The notes beneath the pieces were generated by a model. That model saw nothing but the letters and a program-made list of their open reading frames with translations. It did not search any database and had not been told where the DNA came from. The translations under genes and the position numbers were made by a program. A stretch of 64,000 nucleotides of DNA from positions 1 through 64,000 of the forward strand of contig NZ_AXAL01000027.1 in NCBI RefSeq assembly GCF_000472785.1, in the 5' to 3' direction. This document shows positions 7,782 to 15,950 of this stretch, piece by piece (position 1 is the first letter of the stretch; each line of letters begins with the position of its first letter). Source of the DNA: Mesorhizobium loti CJ3sym. GTDB lineage: Bacteria; Pseudomonadota; Alphaproteobacteria; Rhizobiales; Rhizobiaceae.

Positions 7782-8794
7782 TGCCTCGCAACCAGCCGCT
7801 CGCCACCTACGTTGGCGATGCTCCTCCCCATGGCAGGATGGTGCAGGAGCGGCGTTACTACCGGGCCTATGGCCTGACCGTCGCGTCCGACGTGGCGTTG
7901 CCCGAACTAGAGCCGGCGGAACCGGCGGCGCCCGATATCCTGATCGCCATCGGCACGATCGACATGCCGAAGCCTTCGCCCGAGGCCGCGACGATCTTCC
8001 GCTTCGAGCCGGACCGGCAATATCTGGCGTGGCATGCCGTTGGCGCCTTCCTGATCAGCGATTTCAGCCGCATCGACATCGAGCCAGCGCCCGGCGTCGA
8101 CGACGCGCTGCTCGCCTTCCCGTTGCTGGGACCGGTGTTGGCGCTGTTGCTGCACCAGCGTGGCCTGCTCGTCCTGCATGCCAGCGCCATTGCGGTGGCC
8201 GGCAAGGGCGCCATCTTCATGGGCGACAAGGGCGCGGGCAAATCGACAACGGCAAGCGCTCTGATCCAGGCCGGGCATGATCTGCTTACCGACGATGTCG
8301 TGGCGCTCGATCTCGCCAAACCGGACGCGCCGATGATCGTTCCGGGCTTTCCGCAGATCAAACTTGCCGCCGACGCCGCGGCCGCGATCTCGCTGGGGCA
8401 AGCGGAGGTACGGCCGCAGGTGCATCCGGCGATCGAGAAGATGCAACATCGCCTGCACGGCGCCTTCTCCGGCGGCACAGTGCCGGCGACCAGGATCTAT
8501 GTCCTCGAGCGCGGCCAAAGAGCCGCGGTTACGGCCTTGCCCGGCATCGCCGCCTTGCCGGCGATCATCAAATTTTCCTACGTGACGCGGTTCGGCCGCG
8601 CGGCGCTGTCGGGCAATTTCGCGGCGCTGCATTTTCGCCAATGTTCAGCAATCGCTAACCATGTCGGCGTGTTCCGGCTGGAAGTTCCGGCCGGCCTCGA
8701 CAGGATTGGCGAGGCCGTGGAGTTGGTCGAAACCGATCTGGCGGCCGGGAGTCTGGCAGCCAAGGATCTGGCGGCTGGCTGTCGGCAGCGGTGA
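7778..8794 (+). CDS. HPr kinase-like lasso peptide kinase
   Basis: A 338-residue protein from ATG 7778 (ATGA overlap with the cyclase). The P-loop GDKGAGKSTT lies near residues 148-157, in the HPr-kinase-like context LHASAIAVAGKGAIFMGDKG, followed by LLTDDVVALD, which resembles the metal-binding acidic segment of HPr kinases. The N-terminal 100 residues are specific to this subfamily. Kinases of this kind phosphorylate the C-terminal Ser of lasso precursors such as paeninodin, and the precursor here ends in Ser, so the same reaction is predicted. Classical HPr kinases act on the phosphotransferase system, but the operon position argues against that role. Confidence 0.88.
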   Translation: MMPRNQPLATYVGDAPPHGRMVQERRYYRAYGLTVASDVALPELEPAEPAAPDILIAIGTIDMPKPSPEAATIFRFEPDRQYLAWHAVGAFLISDFSRIDIEPAPGVDDALLAFPLLGPVLALLLHQRGLLVLHASAIAVAGKGAIFMGDKGAGKSTTASALIQAGHDLLTDDVVALDLAKPDAPMIVPGFPQIKLAADAAAAISLGQAEVRPQVHPAIEKMQHRLHGAFSGGTVPATRIYVLERGQRAAVTALPGIAALPAIIKFSYVTRFGRAALSGNFAALHFRQCSAIANHVGVFRLEVPAGLDRIGEAVELVETDLAAGSLAAKDLAAGCRQR

Positions 8795-10644
8795 GCGCAA
8801 TCATGGCGAAGCCTTCAATCCTCCGTCTGTCGCTGTTTCGCGATGTCGCCGCGCTCGGCGCCGTCATTGCCCAGATTGGCGGCCGGCGAACCTGGACGGC
8901 GCTGCTGTTCCTGATCCTCGGCAGCCTGACGGAAGGCATTTCCATCCTGCTTTTGGTGCCGCTGCTGCACCTGGTCGGGCGCGCCGACCAGGATTTCGCG
9001 GTGCGGTTGCCGAACAATGATTTTGTGCGCTGGCTGGTGCCGGACGGAACGCTGCAGCTGACGACGGTGCTGTGCGCGCTGGTCGGGCTTGTTGCCGTGC
9101 AGGCCGCGTTCAACCGCTTCAAGTCGGTCTACATGGCCAGGCTTCTCTTTGATTTCATCAACCGCTTGCGCATGAACCTGTTCGAAAGCATCGGCAAGGC
9201 GCGCTGGGGCGTGTTCTCGCGCATGCGCAGCTCGGATCTCGACCATGCCCTGACCGGCGACATCGACCGCGTCCAGGGCGCCGCCTTCTCGCTGCTCATG
9301 CTGGTGCAGATATCAGTGCTTTTGGTAGGCTATCTCGTGATCTCGATGTTCATCTCGCCTGTCATGACGGCGTTTGCCATCGTCATCGGCATCGTGATGT
9401 TCATAGCGCTGCAGCCGTTTCGCGCGCGCGCCACCGCCTTTGGCCGGGTCCTGACGACCAATCGCCAGGATCAGTACCGCACGGTCTCGGAGTTCCTCGG
9501 TGGCATCAAGGTGGCCAAGAGCCTGAATGTCGAGGCCAGCTATTTCGCGCAGCTGCAGGCAACGCTCGAAAAGATGAAGGCCGACAACATCAACTATGTC
9601 AGCAACAGCTCGATCGGCACCGCCGTGTTCCAGGTGGCGAGCGTCGTCGGCTTGAGCCTGTTCATCTATGTGGCGCTGGTCCGCTTCAACCTGTCGCTGG
9701 CCGAGATTGTCGTGCTGCTGCTGGTTTTCATGCGCATCGCGCCGCGCTTCATGGACATGCAGACGCAGGCCCAGCAGGTGCTGATCAACCTGCCCGCCTA
9801 TACGGCCATGCGCAGCCTGCAGGCCCGTTTCGACGCCGAGCGCGAGCCGGGCCATGCCGAATCGGAAGATTCGCAAAAGCTGTCGCTCGATACCGGACTG
9901 AACATTCGTGGCGTCTCCTTCGACTACGACGGCGCCGGCAAGGCGGTGGTGAGCGATATCACCTTCGGCCTTCCCTCGGGCAAGGTCACCGCCCTGATCG
10001 GGCCCTCGGGATCGGGCAAGAGCACGATCGCCGACATGCTGCTTGGCCTGCTCGAGCCGACCACCGGCAAGATCCTTGTCGACGGCGTCGAGATCGATGC
10101 CAGCAATCGCCGGCGCTGGCGCAACCAGGTCGCCTATGTGCCGCAGGACGTGTTCCTGCTGCATGACACGATCGCGGCGAACCTACGTCTTGCCGCGCCG
10201 CAAGCCAGCGACGACGATTTGTGGACGGCGCTGCGTGCCGCTCATGCCGGCGAATTCGTCGAACGGCTCGATCATCGGCTGGATACGGTGGTCGGTGACC
10301 GTGGCGTACGGCTCTCGGGCGGTGAACGCCAGCGCATCGCGCTGGCGCGTGCGCTGCTGCGCAAGCCGTCGCTGCTCATCCTCGACGAGGCGACCAGCGC
10401 ACTCGACTGGCAGAACCAGTCACTGATAGCCCGGTCGATCGACGGATTGCGCGGCACGATGACCATACTGACCATTGCGCACCGGCCATCGATGATCGCC
10501 TTCGCCGACTGGGTGGTGGCGATGGAAGACGGCCGTGTCGTGGAAGTTGGGCAGTATCAACGGCTGAAGGCGAAGCCGGCGAGCCGGCTGTCCATGATGC
10601 TGTCGGGAGAACAGTCGGAAACCGAACCCGCCAATGTGGCCTGA
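8791..10644 (+). CDS. Lasso peptide ABC exporter (fused membrane and ATPase domains)
   Basis: A 617-residue half-transporter beginning at GTG 8791 (GTGA overlap with the kinase gene); ATG 8803 is an alternative. The N-terminal half has the membrane helices of the type IV exporter fold (about residues 20-320). The ATPase half carries Walker A GPSGSGKST near residue 405, the signature LSGGERQR near 508, Walker B LLILDEATSALD near 527 and the switch His in IAHRP. It lacks a peptidase C39 domain, as expected when leader removal is done by B1/B2. It probably exports the mature lasso peptide and gives the producer immunity. The gene ends the operon, convergent with exoX. Confidence 0.92.
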   Translation: MSAIMAKPSILRLSLFRDVAALGAVIAQIGGRRTWTALLFLILGSLTEGISILLLVPLLHLVGRADQDFAVRLPNNDFVRWLVPDGTLQLTTVLCALVGLVAVQAAFNRFKSVYMARLLFDFINRLRMNLFESIGKARWGVFSRMRSSDLDHALTGDIDRVQGAAFSLLMLVQISVLLVGYLVISMFISPVMTAFAIVIGIVMFIALQPFRARATAFGRVLTTNRQDQYRTVSEFLGGIKVAKSLNVEASYFAQLQATLEKMKADNINYVSNSSIGTAVFQVASVVGLSLFIYVALVRFNLSLAEIVVLLLVFMRIAPRFMDMQTQAQQVLINLPAYTAMRSLQARFDAEREPGHAESEDSQKLSLDTGLNIRGVSFDYDGAGKAVVSDITFGLPSGKVTALIGPSGSGKSTIADMLLGLLEPTTGKILVDGVEIDASNRRRWRNQVAYVPQDVFLLHDTIAANLRLAAPQASDDDLWTALRAAHAGEFVERLDHRLDTVVGDRGVRLSGGERQRIALARALLRKPSLLILDEATSALDWQNQSLIARSIDGLRGTMTILTIAHRPSMIAFADWVVAMEDGRVVEVGQYQRLKAKPASRLSMMLSGEQSETEPANVA

Positions 10645-10668
10645 AGCCAGGTCATATCCCCGTGGAAA

Positions 10669-10944
10669 CTAGTGCAGGCTGCGCCGTGCATTGCCCAACT
10701 TCTCGCCTTCGGTCACGTCGGGCGCGCTCAGCTTTCTTTCAGCTTCGCGCGCCATGTCGGCCGGCGTCGGTGCGCTCCTGGCGATCATGGCATAGACGAT
10801 GACGAAATAGCCGGCCTGGATGACCACGGCGCAGATGATGACACGCAGCAGTGTCGTGCCTATCGAAGCGCCGCCCAGCCAGGACCAGGCGACGACGATC
10901 GCAAGAGCGAAAATCATCCCAACGATGAATTTTGGAAGCGCCAT
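10669..10944 (-). CDS. exoX: Exopolysaccharide production repressor ExoX
   Basis: A 91-residue membrane protein from ATG 10944 (a GTG at 10992 would add 16 residues absent from the usual ExoX start). Two hydrophobic helices lie at about residues 4-23 and 31-54, followed by a polar cytoplasmic tail. The MxxxxFxxGMxFAL-type opening and the short length fit the ExoX/Psi family, which lowers exopolysaccharide output post-translationally by acting on the ExoY glycosyl-1-phosphate transferase. The gene diverges from exoY, as in Sinorhizobium. Spelling of the start codon is the main uncertainty. Confidence 0.82.
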   Translation of the reverse strand: MALPKFIVGMIFALAIVVAWSWLGGASIGTTLLRVIICAVVIQAGYFVIVYAMIARSAPTPADMAREAERKLSAPDVTEGEKLGNARRSLH

Positions 10945-11546
10945 ACCCAACAGCCCATAATCCGGCTCGGGTATGTTTAACGATTGCCCCACCCGAGCGC
11001 CGTCCCTTGTGATGTGAGCTTGTTAAGGTCGCCCACTCTCGGCCGGTTGCTTCCAGCCTTTTCTACCTGTCGCTACTCTGACAGGTATAATTTGCAATTC
11101 TATTAAGGCGAGCAGTAGGCGGCAAGGGCAACCGCGGATATTTTTGATCGAGCTTTTGCGATCGACTCCGCCATGGTGCAATGCACGCAAGAGGATTTGA
11201 TCCTATCTCCAGCGCTCGCGTGCCTATAGTAAAACTAGAAATATTGAGTAGTATTTTATCAGCTTTCTGCCCAGTATCGCGCACCACTAAAGCACTATCA
11301 TGCTAGATCGAACGGCTCTTAGCGCTTCTCGCCTAAATATCGCCTCAAAGAGGCCCCGATTTTTGCGCTCCTGCCCGGTTATTGTCACAAATTTGCTAAT
11401 TATCCTGAATTTTGTGCATAAGGAGCTCATTATTTAGTCAATTCATGACGTGACTATTTCAGCCGGCAGGGAAATTGTGTGTTGCGCTGCAGCATTTTTT
11501 TGATATCTTTGTGGTGAACCATTCGTTCAACGCATGGAGTTTCCGC
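10945..11546. promoter_or_regulatory. AT-rich exoX-exoY divergent control region
   Basis: About 600 bases with no convincing gene, markedly A+T-rich, between the divergent exoX and exoY. It should contain both promoters and regulator sites. Visible elements are TTGTCA at 11382-11387, a possible -35 with CTGAAT 17 bases later; the motif TGTTGCGCTGCA at 11480-11491 (reverse complement of a 12-mer upstream of the lasso precursor, 11 of 12 matching), followed by a T-tract; and GGAG at 11536-11539 as the exoY ribosome-binding site. Large, AT-rich exoY upstream regions are typical of rhizobia, where several global regulators bind. Confidence 0.5.
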
Positions 11547-12224
11547 ATGAGGGATATTGCCAAGTCGGCCACGGCGGACTTTTCGCAGGCTGACACCGAC
11601 TTTCCGCCGCCGATCGGCGGCCTCATCAAGCGCAGCTTCGATATTGCCGGTTCGCTGGCAGGATTGATCGCACTCAGCCCGCTGTTCATCATGATCGCGC
11701 TGCTGGTCAAATTTTCCGACGGCGGATCGATTTTCTACGGTCATCGGCGAATCGGGCGCGGCGGACGGATTTTCCCATGCCTGAAGTTCCGCACCATGGT
11801 TCCGGACGGCGACAAGGTGTTGGCGGCCTACCTTGCCACCAATCCGGACGCCAACGCGGAGTGGATAGCGACCCGCAAGCTGAAGAACGATCCGCGTGTC
11901 ACCCGCGTCGGCGCGGTGTTGCGCAAGCTTAGCCTCGATGAACTGCCGCAGATCATCAACATCCTGCAGGGCGACATGAGCCTTGTCGGGCCTCGCCCGG
12001 TGGTGCGCGACGAGCTGGAAATCTACGGCAGTGCCGCCGTGTACTATCTGAAGTCGCGGCCCGGCCTGACCGGCCTGTGGCAGGTCAGCGGCCGCAACGA
12101 CGTCTCCTACGACAGCCGTGTCGCCTTCGATCGCCACTATGTCGAGAATTGGTCGCTGTTCGGCGACGTGCGCATCATCATCAAGACCGTGCCGGCCGTC
12201 TGGATGTCACGCGGCTCTTACTGA
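11547..12224 (+). CDS. exoY: Undecaprenyl-phosphate sugar-1-phosphate transferase ExoY
   Basis: A 225-residue protein; ATG 11547 with GGAG 7 bases upstream is preferred to GTG 11475. One N-terminal membrane helix (about residues 28-50) is followed by the conserved priming-transferase blocks: GGSIFYGHRRIGRGG, CLKFRTM, LRKLSLDELPQ and SLVGPRP, ending near RPGLTGLWQVSGR. The family (PF02397) transfers galactose-1-phosphate or glucose-1-phosphate to undecaprenyl phosphate, the first committed step of exopolysaccharide synthesis at the inner membrane. exoF follows 72 bases downstream on the same strand, the order known from succinoglycan clusters. Confidence 0.95.
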   Translation: MRDIAKSATADFSQADTDFPPPIGGLIKRSFDIAGSLAGLIALSPLFIMIALLVKFSDGGSIFYGHRRIGRGGRIFPCLKFRTMVPDGDKVLAAYLATNPDANAEWIATRKLKNDPRVTRVGAVLRKLSLDELPQIINILQGDMSLVGPRPVVRDELEIYGSAAVYYLKSRPGLTGLWQVSGRNDVSYDSRVAFDRHYVENWSLFGDVRIIIKTVPAVWMSRGSY

Positions 12225-12296
12225 CCGGCTGCCGGCACCAGGCATCCGGCGGCAAGCTCATCGGGCGATGGGGCTAAAACGGATCGGAACGTTCAG

Positions 12297-13568
12297 TTGA
12301 AAACAGACATGTTCGAAGCCTTTGGCAGCGGCCCCTTTTCCGGCCGCTCCCGGCTCATGGCCACATGCCTTGCAGTGTCGCTCGCTTTCCTTCCCCGGAT
12401 CGCCATATCAGGCGAGTACCAGCTCGGCTCGCAGGACAAGCTCACCATCCGCATCGCCGAATGGCAGACCGTGGAAGGCACTTTCCGTGACTGGTCGGCG
12501 GTGAACGGCGAATACACGGTCGGCCCGGGCGGAACGCTGTCGGTGCCTTTCGTCGGCGAGTTGCCGGCGGCCGGCAAGACCACGGCGGAAGTCGCTGCGG
12601 CGATCGGCCAGGCGCTGCAGCACAAGCTCGCTCTGTCGGACAAGCCCGAAGCCTCGGTCGAGATGGCGCAGTTCCGGCCGTTCTATATTTCGGGCGAAGT
12701 GCAGAACCCTGGCCAGTTTCCCTTTGTGCCGGATCTGACGGTGCTGAAGGCGATCAGTGTCGCCGGCGGCATCAGGCGCAACACCGACTACGGCCCCCAG
12801 CTCGGCAAGGACCTGGTCACCGCCAAGGGCAATTACGATATCTCCGACGACCAGCGCGTCCGGCTGATCGTCAGGCGCGCCCGCATCGATGCCGACCTGG
12901 CCGGCAAGACGAGCTTCGAAGCGCCGCAGGAGGTCGAGGGCGACCCAAGGCTGCCGACCATCGTCGCCGACGAGATGACGATCCTGACGGCTGACCAGAA
13001 GGCGCTGAAGCTGAAGCTCGAGGCGCTCGACGATCTCAAGGGCGTGCTGCAGGCCGAAATCGAATCGCTGCAAAAGAAAATCGTCAACCAGCAGAAGCAG
13101 GTCGACCTTGCGCAGCAGCAACTCGCCAGCATCGGTCCGCTGGCGCAGAAGGGCCTGGTCGCCAATTCGCGGCTGCTTGATTCGCAGCAGTCCGTCACCG
13201 ACCTGCAGGGCAAGATCCTGGACTATGAGACAGCCATCCTCACCGCCAAGCAGTCGATCAGCAAGGCGACGCAGGACGCCATCGATGCCCAGAACACCTT
13301 GAGCTCCAGCCTCGCCGCCAGCCGCCAGCAAACCGAAGCCGACCTGAATGAGGCCGCGCTGAAGGTGAACATGCAGAAAGGCCTCATCGCCCAGGCCAGC
13401 GATCCCGCAACGACGGCCGCCATCACAAACGACCAGCAACCTACCCTCGTCTATTCGCTGGTGCGCAATGTCGACGGCAAGACCAGCGAGATCGCCGCCA
13501 AGGAAGACACGCCGGTGCTGCCCGGCGACGTGATCAAGGTTAAGCAGGCACCGCTGGCCAGCCAGTAG
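12297..13568 (+). CDS. exoF: Outer-membrane polysaccharide export protein ExoF
   Basis: A 423-residue periplasmic/outer-membrane protein. The start is TTG 12297; ATG 12309 is an alternative with no better ribosome-binding site. A hydrophobic signal segment (ATCLAVSLAFLP, about residues 22-33) precedes the Poly_export domain (EYQLGSQDKLTIRI; YTVGPGGTLSVPFVGELPAAG), then a SLBB-like region (RPFYISGEVQNPGQFPF). Residues about 225-365 form a long Gln/Lys/Leu-rich coiled coil, a feature of ExoF-type proteins. It is thought to help move the assembled polymer across the periplasm and outer membrane. It is cotranscribed with exoY and followed by a strong hairpin. Confidence 0.92.
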   Translation: MKTDMFEAFGSGPFSGRSRLMATCLAVSLAFLPRIAISGEYQLGSQDKLTIRIAEWQTVEGTFRDWSAVNGEYTVGPGGTLSVPFVGELPAAGKTTAEVAAAIGQALQHKLALSDKPEASVEMAQFRPFYISGEVQNPGQFPFVPDLTVLKAISVAGGIRRNTDYGPQLGKDLVTAKGNYDISDDQRVRLIVRRARIDADLAGKTSFEAPQEVEGDPRLPTIVADEMTILTADQKALKLKLEALDDLKGVLQAEIESLQKKIVNQQKQVDLAQQQLASIGPLAQKGLVANSRLLDSQQSVTDLQGKILDYETAILTAKQSISKATQDAIDAQNTLSSSLAASRQQTEADLNEAALKVNMQKGLIAQASDPATTAAITNDQQPTLVYSLVRNVDGKTSEIAAKEDTPVLPGDVIKVKQAPLASQ

Positions 13569-13585
13569 ATCGCGCATCCCTCTGG

Positions 13586-13618
13586 GCGGTTCTTGGTTTC
13601 GCGGAAACGCAGAACCGC
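13586..13618 (+). terminator. Hairpin downstream of exoF
   Basis: GCGGTTCT (13586-13593) pairs with AGAACCGC (13611-13618); after a 2x2 internal mismatch, GTTTC pairs with GAAAC around a 3-base loop. The stem starts 18 bases after the exoF stop. There is no clear U-tract, so termination may be partial, or the element may block degradation. It separates exoYF from the inserted convergent gene. Confidence 0.6.
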
Positions 13619-13661
13619 TCTGGTTGCGGCAATGGCCGAGTTAGATGGGACGCGGACATTT

Positions 13662-14528
13662 TCATAAGTCGGGAAAGTACGCCGCAAGCGCAGCCTCGCT
13701 AACACCGTCCGATCCTCGCCACCAGATTGCTGGATGGCCCCAATCATTGAAGTGCTGGCCCGTGTGCTCGCGCGCAAAATCAAGCGTAAACTCACCGAAA
13801 TAACCTGCTCTGCCTCTTGGCTGAAGCACACCGCAAACGGCGAGGATTTCGATTAGAACGCGTCGCTCTGCCTTGAAAGACTTGAAAGTGCCTGCCAACG
13901 CCTTCTCAAGGCTGCTGGCGGTCGCGTCAGGCTCCATGGAACGCACTGTCTTCAGTATCTCATGCATTGTTTGTTTGTCGGCGCTCGTGGGATTTTGGAG
14001 TGCCTCCGCGCGAAAAAGAGATAGGTCGAGCCAAGCGTAGACTGGATTGTCGCGACCCACGCCACCCCATCTATGGCGCCCGAAATTCAATAAGTTTAAG
14101 TCGAATTTGGCGGGGTTTTGGAATTCGTAGAAACCGCACCAATCGCATCGACGCGCACCGGAAGGAACAATCGTGGCTGGCGTTGTGGCAATTTGGTGCT
14201 GAGGGAAGTTCGAGGCAAAGGCATAGCTGCCGAGTGCGGACCTCAAATCCAACCGCCGACTGCCAAGGCTTGCCAAGAAGGAATTGGACAGAGCTTTCAG
14301 GTCCGCCCGCTCGCGCTCCTCGATAAATTGGGAAACCACCTGATCGTGCGACAACTCGATAGGGTCGAACATGTATCCCATTCGCTTGGCATACGCGAAG
14401 TCGTCAGGGGATACGTACCTGTCTGAATCCCGTATCCAGCCGTCTTTCCAGAACGCCCCTAAGAGGATTTCCCTTGCGCCCGTTTGTCGTGCATTGCGCG
14501 CTCGTTGCCTGACGCTCGAAGATCGCAC
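13662..14528 (-). CDS. Unrecognised protein inserted between exoF and exoQ
   Basis: A 288-residue open frame starting at GTG 14528. I do not recognise the family. The sequence is soluble, has no signal peptide or membrane helix, and contains aromatic-rich patches (ILLGAFWKDGWIRDSDRY, DWGHPAIWWRG) and a Cys pair in RRCDWCGFYEF that could bind metal or form part of a fold. Its base composition is lower in GC than the flanking exo genes, and no obvious ribosome-binding site precedes the GTG. It breaks the exoY-exoF-exoQ order known in relatives, which suggests it arrived by transfer. It may be an orphan effector or defence-type gene, but nothing in the sequence proves that. Confidence 0.6.
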   Translation of the reverse strand: MRSSSVRQRARNARQTGAREILLGAFWKDGWIRDSDRYVSPDDFAYAKRMGYMFDPIELSHDQVVSQFIEERERADLKALSNSFLASLGSRRLDLRSALGSYAFASNFPQHQIATTPATIVPSGARRCDWCGFYEFQNPAKFDLNLLNFGRHRWGGVGRDNPVYAWLDLSLFRAEALQNPTSADKQTMHEILKTVRSMEPDATASSLEKALAGTFKSFKAERRVLIEILAVCGVLQPRGRAGYFGEFTLDFAREHTGQHFNDWGHPAIWWRGSDGVSEAALAAYFPDL

Positions 14529-14636
14529 ATAAGAAACTCAGGGGAAATGGCCGGATTGGGTCGAACACACGTCGAAGCGGATCATGCGATGCGCTGCCCT
14601 TGCGCCCGTTCTGGCTTCAGCCCGTGAAACGACAAC

Positions 14637-15950
14637 TCACGACGGATCCGCGGCCGCCGGACGGCCGATATGCCGGGGCCAGGCGGCCTCGCCCCTTGCA
14701 GCATCCGCCGGCTCGAAAGCCGGCGACCAGCGGGTGCGGGTGACCGGCAGCCGCGCCAGCTTGAAGTAGCTGAAATACATCAGGAAGGAGCCCATGATGT
14801 AGGGATTGAGGATCTCGACCTCGACGAAGGAGCGGATGAGCAACAGCACCATCACGCCGAAGAGCACCACCGATTCGGCCTGCCATGCCTTGAAGATCAC
14901 CGTCGCGACGTGGCCGTAGAGCGTGCGCAGCATGATCAGCGATACCATCACCGCGCCGGTGAAGCCGAGCTCGACGAGGGCCTCGACATAGGTGTTGTGG
15001 AAATGGAAGCCGGTGCGGGTGGTGATGTAGAATTCGTTCCACAGCCGCTCGGCTTCAGCAAAGCCCTGCACCCAATAGGCGGCATAGCCGACGCCGAGAA
15101 TCGGCGAGCGCTGCGCGGCATTCCAGCCCTGTTCCCACAGATAGGTCCGCCCGGTGAGCGTCGAATCCTTGCCGAAGAGGCCAAGTACGAAGTCCATGAG
15201 CCCGAGATTGAGCGAAACAACGGCCACCACGACGACCAGACCGGCGCCGACCACGAAGATTACCCGGCGATAGCGCCGCGACAAAAGCTTGGTCATGGCA
15301 AGAAGTGCAATCAGCGCCAGCACCGCCGGTATCGAGGCCATCGAAGTGGCGGAGTGCGAGACGACCAGCACATAGGCCGACAACAGCACGACAGGCACCG
15401 TCAGTATGAAGCTCAGCCGGCCACGCCGCAGGAAAGCGAGGAACACCACGGCGAAATAAATGCCGAGCGAGCCGACAAAACCGATCTGGTTTTTGGAGGC
15501 AAAGGCGCCGACGAAGTTGTAGGTGCCGTCGAGCACGTCCTCGGAATAGGCCCCAACCTTGAGCGAATAGAGCAGGACGAAGAATATCCCGATCAGGGCG
15601 CCAAGCGTCAGCGTACGCACGCTGACGGTGCGCGCCGCGACATAGGCGCAGGCAATGTGGGAAAGGTACTGGACCGCGGTTCTGGAGGTGACGCCGGGTG
15701 CCTGCGACCAGAAGACGGAGAAGCAGATATAGGCCGCGAACAGCAGCGGCAGCCAGGCGCTGGACAGCTGCCGCAGGAAGCGCCGGTAGTCGACCAGGAT
15801 CAGCGGAAGCCACACGGCGTAGTAGGCCAGGATCAGCACCTGGCCGAAAATCACCGAATAGGAGAACGCCCAGATCGAGACGGCCACGGCAAAGGCACCA
15901 TAGACCGAGTTCTTCTCGGGATCGACCAGCAGGGACTTTGGAATCTTCAT
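14637..15950 (-). CDS. exoQ: Exopolysaccharide polymerase-like protein ExoQ (O-antigen ligase family)
   Basis: A 437-residue integral membrane protein with ten or more hydrophobic helices and a large periplasmic loop after about residue 250 (GKDSTLTGRTYLWEQGWNAAQRSPILGVGYAAYW), which is the Wzy_C/O-antigen-ligase signature with its conserved Arg and GxG. HFHNTYVEALVELGF is the second family block. In succinoglycan synthesis ExoQ polymerises repeating units into high-molecular-weight polymer. The gene is on the minus strand, whereas exoY and exoF are on the plus strand, so it has its own promoter, probably in the 337-base gap to its right. Confidence 0.9.
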   Translation of the reverse strand: MKIPKSLLVDPEKNSVYGAFAVAVSIWAFSYSVIFGQVLILAYYAVWLPLILVDYRRFLRQLSSAWLPLLFAAYICFSVFWSQAPGVTSRTAVQYLSHIACAYVAARTVSVRTLTLGALIGIFFVLLYSLKVGAYSEDVLDGTYNFVGAFASKNQIGFVGSLGIYFAVVFLAFLRRGRLSFILTVPVVLLSAYVLVVSHSATSMASIPAVLALIALLAMTKLLSRRYRRVIFVVGAGLVVVVAVVSLNLGLMDFVLGLFGKDSTLTGRTYLWEQGWNAAQRSPILGVGYAAYWVQGFAEAERLWNEFYITTRTGFHFHNTYVEALVELGFTGAVMVSLIMLRTLYGHVATVIFKAWQAESVVLFGVMVLLLIRSFVEVEILNPYIMGSFLMYFSYFKLARLPVTRTRWSPAFEPADAARGEAAWPRHIGRPAAADPS

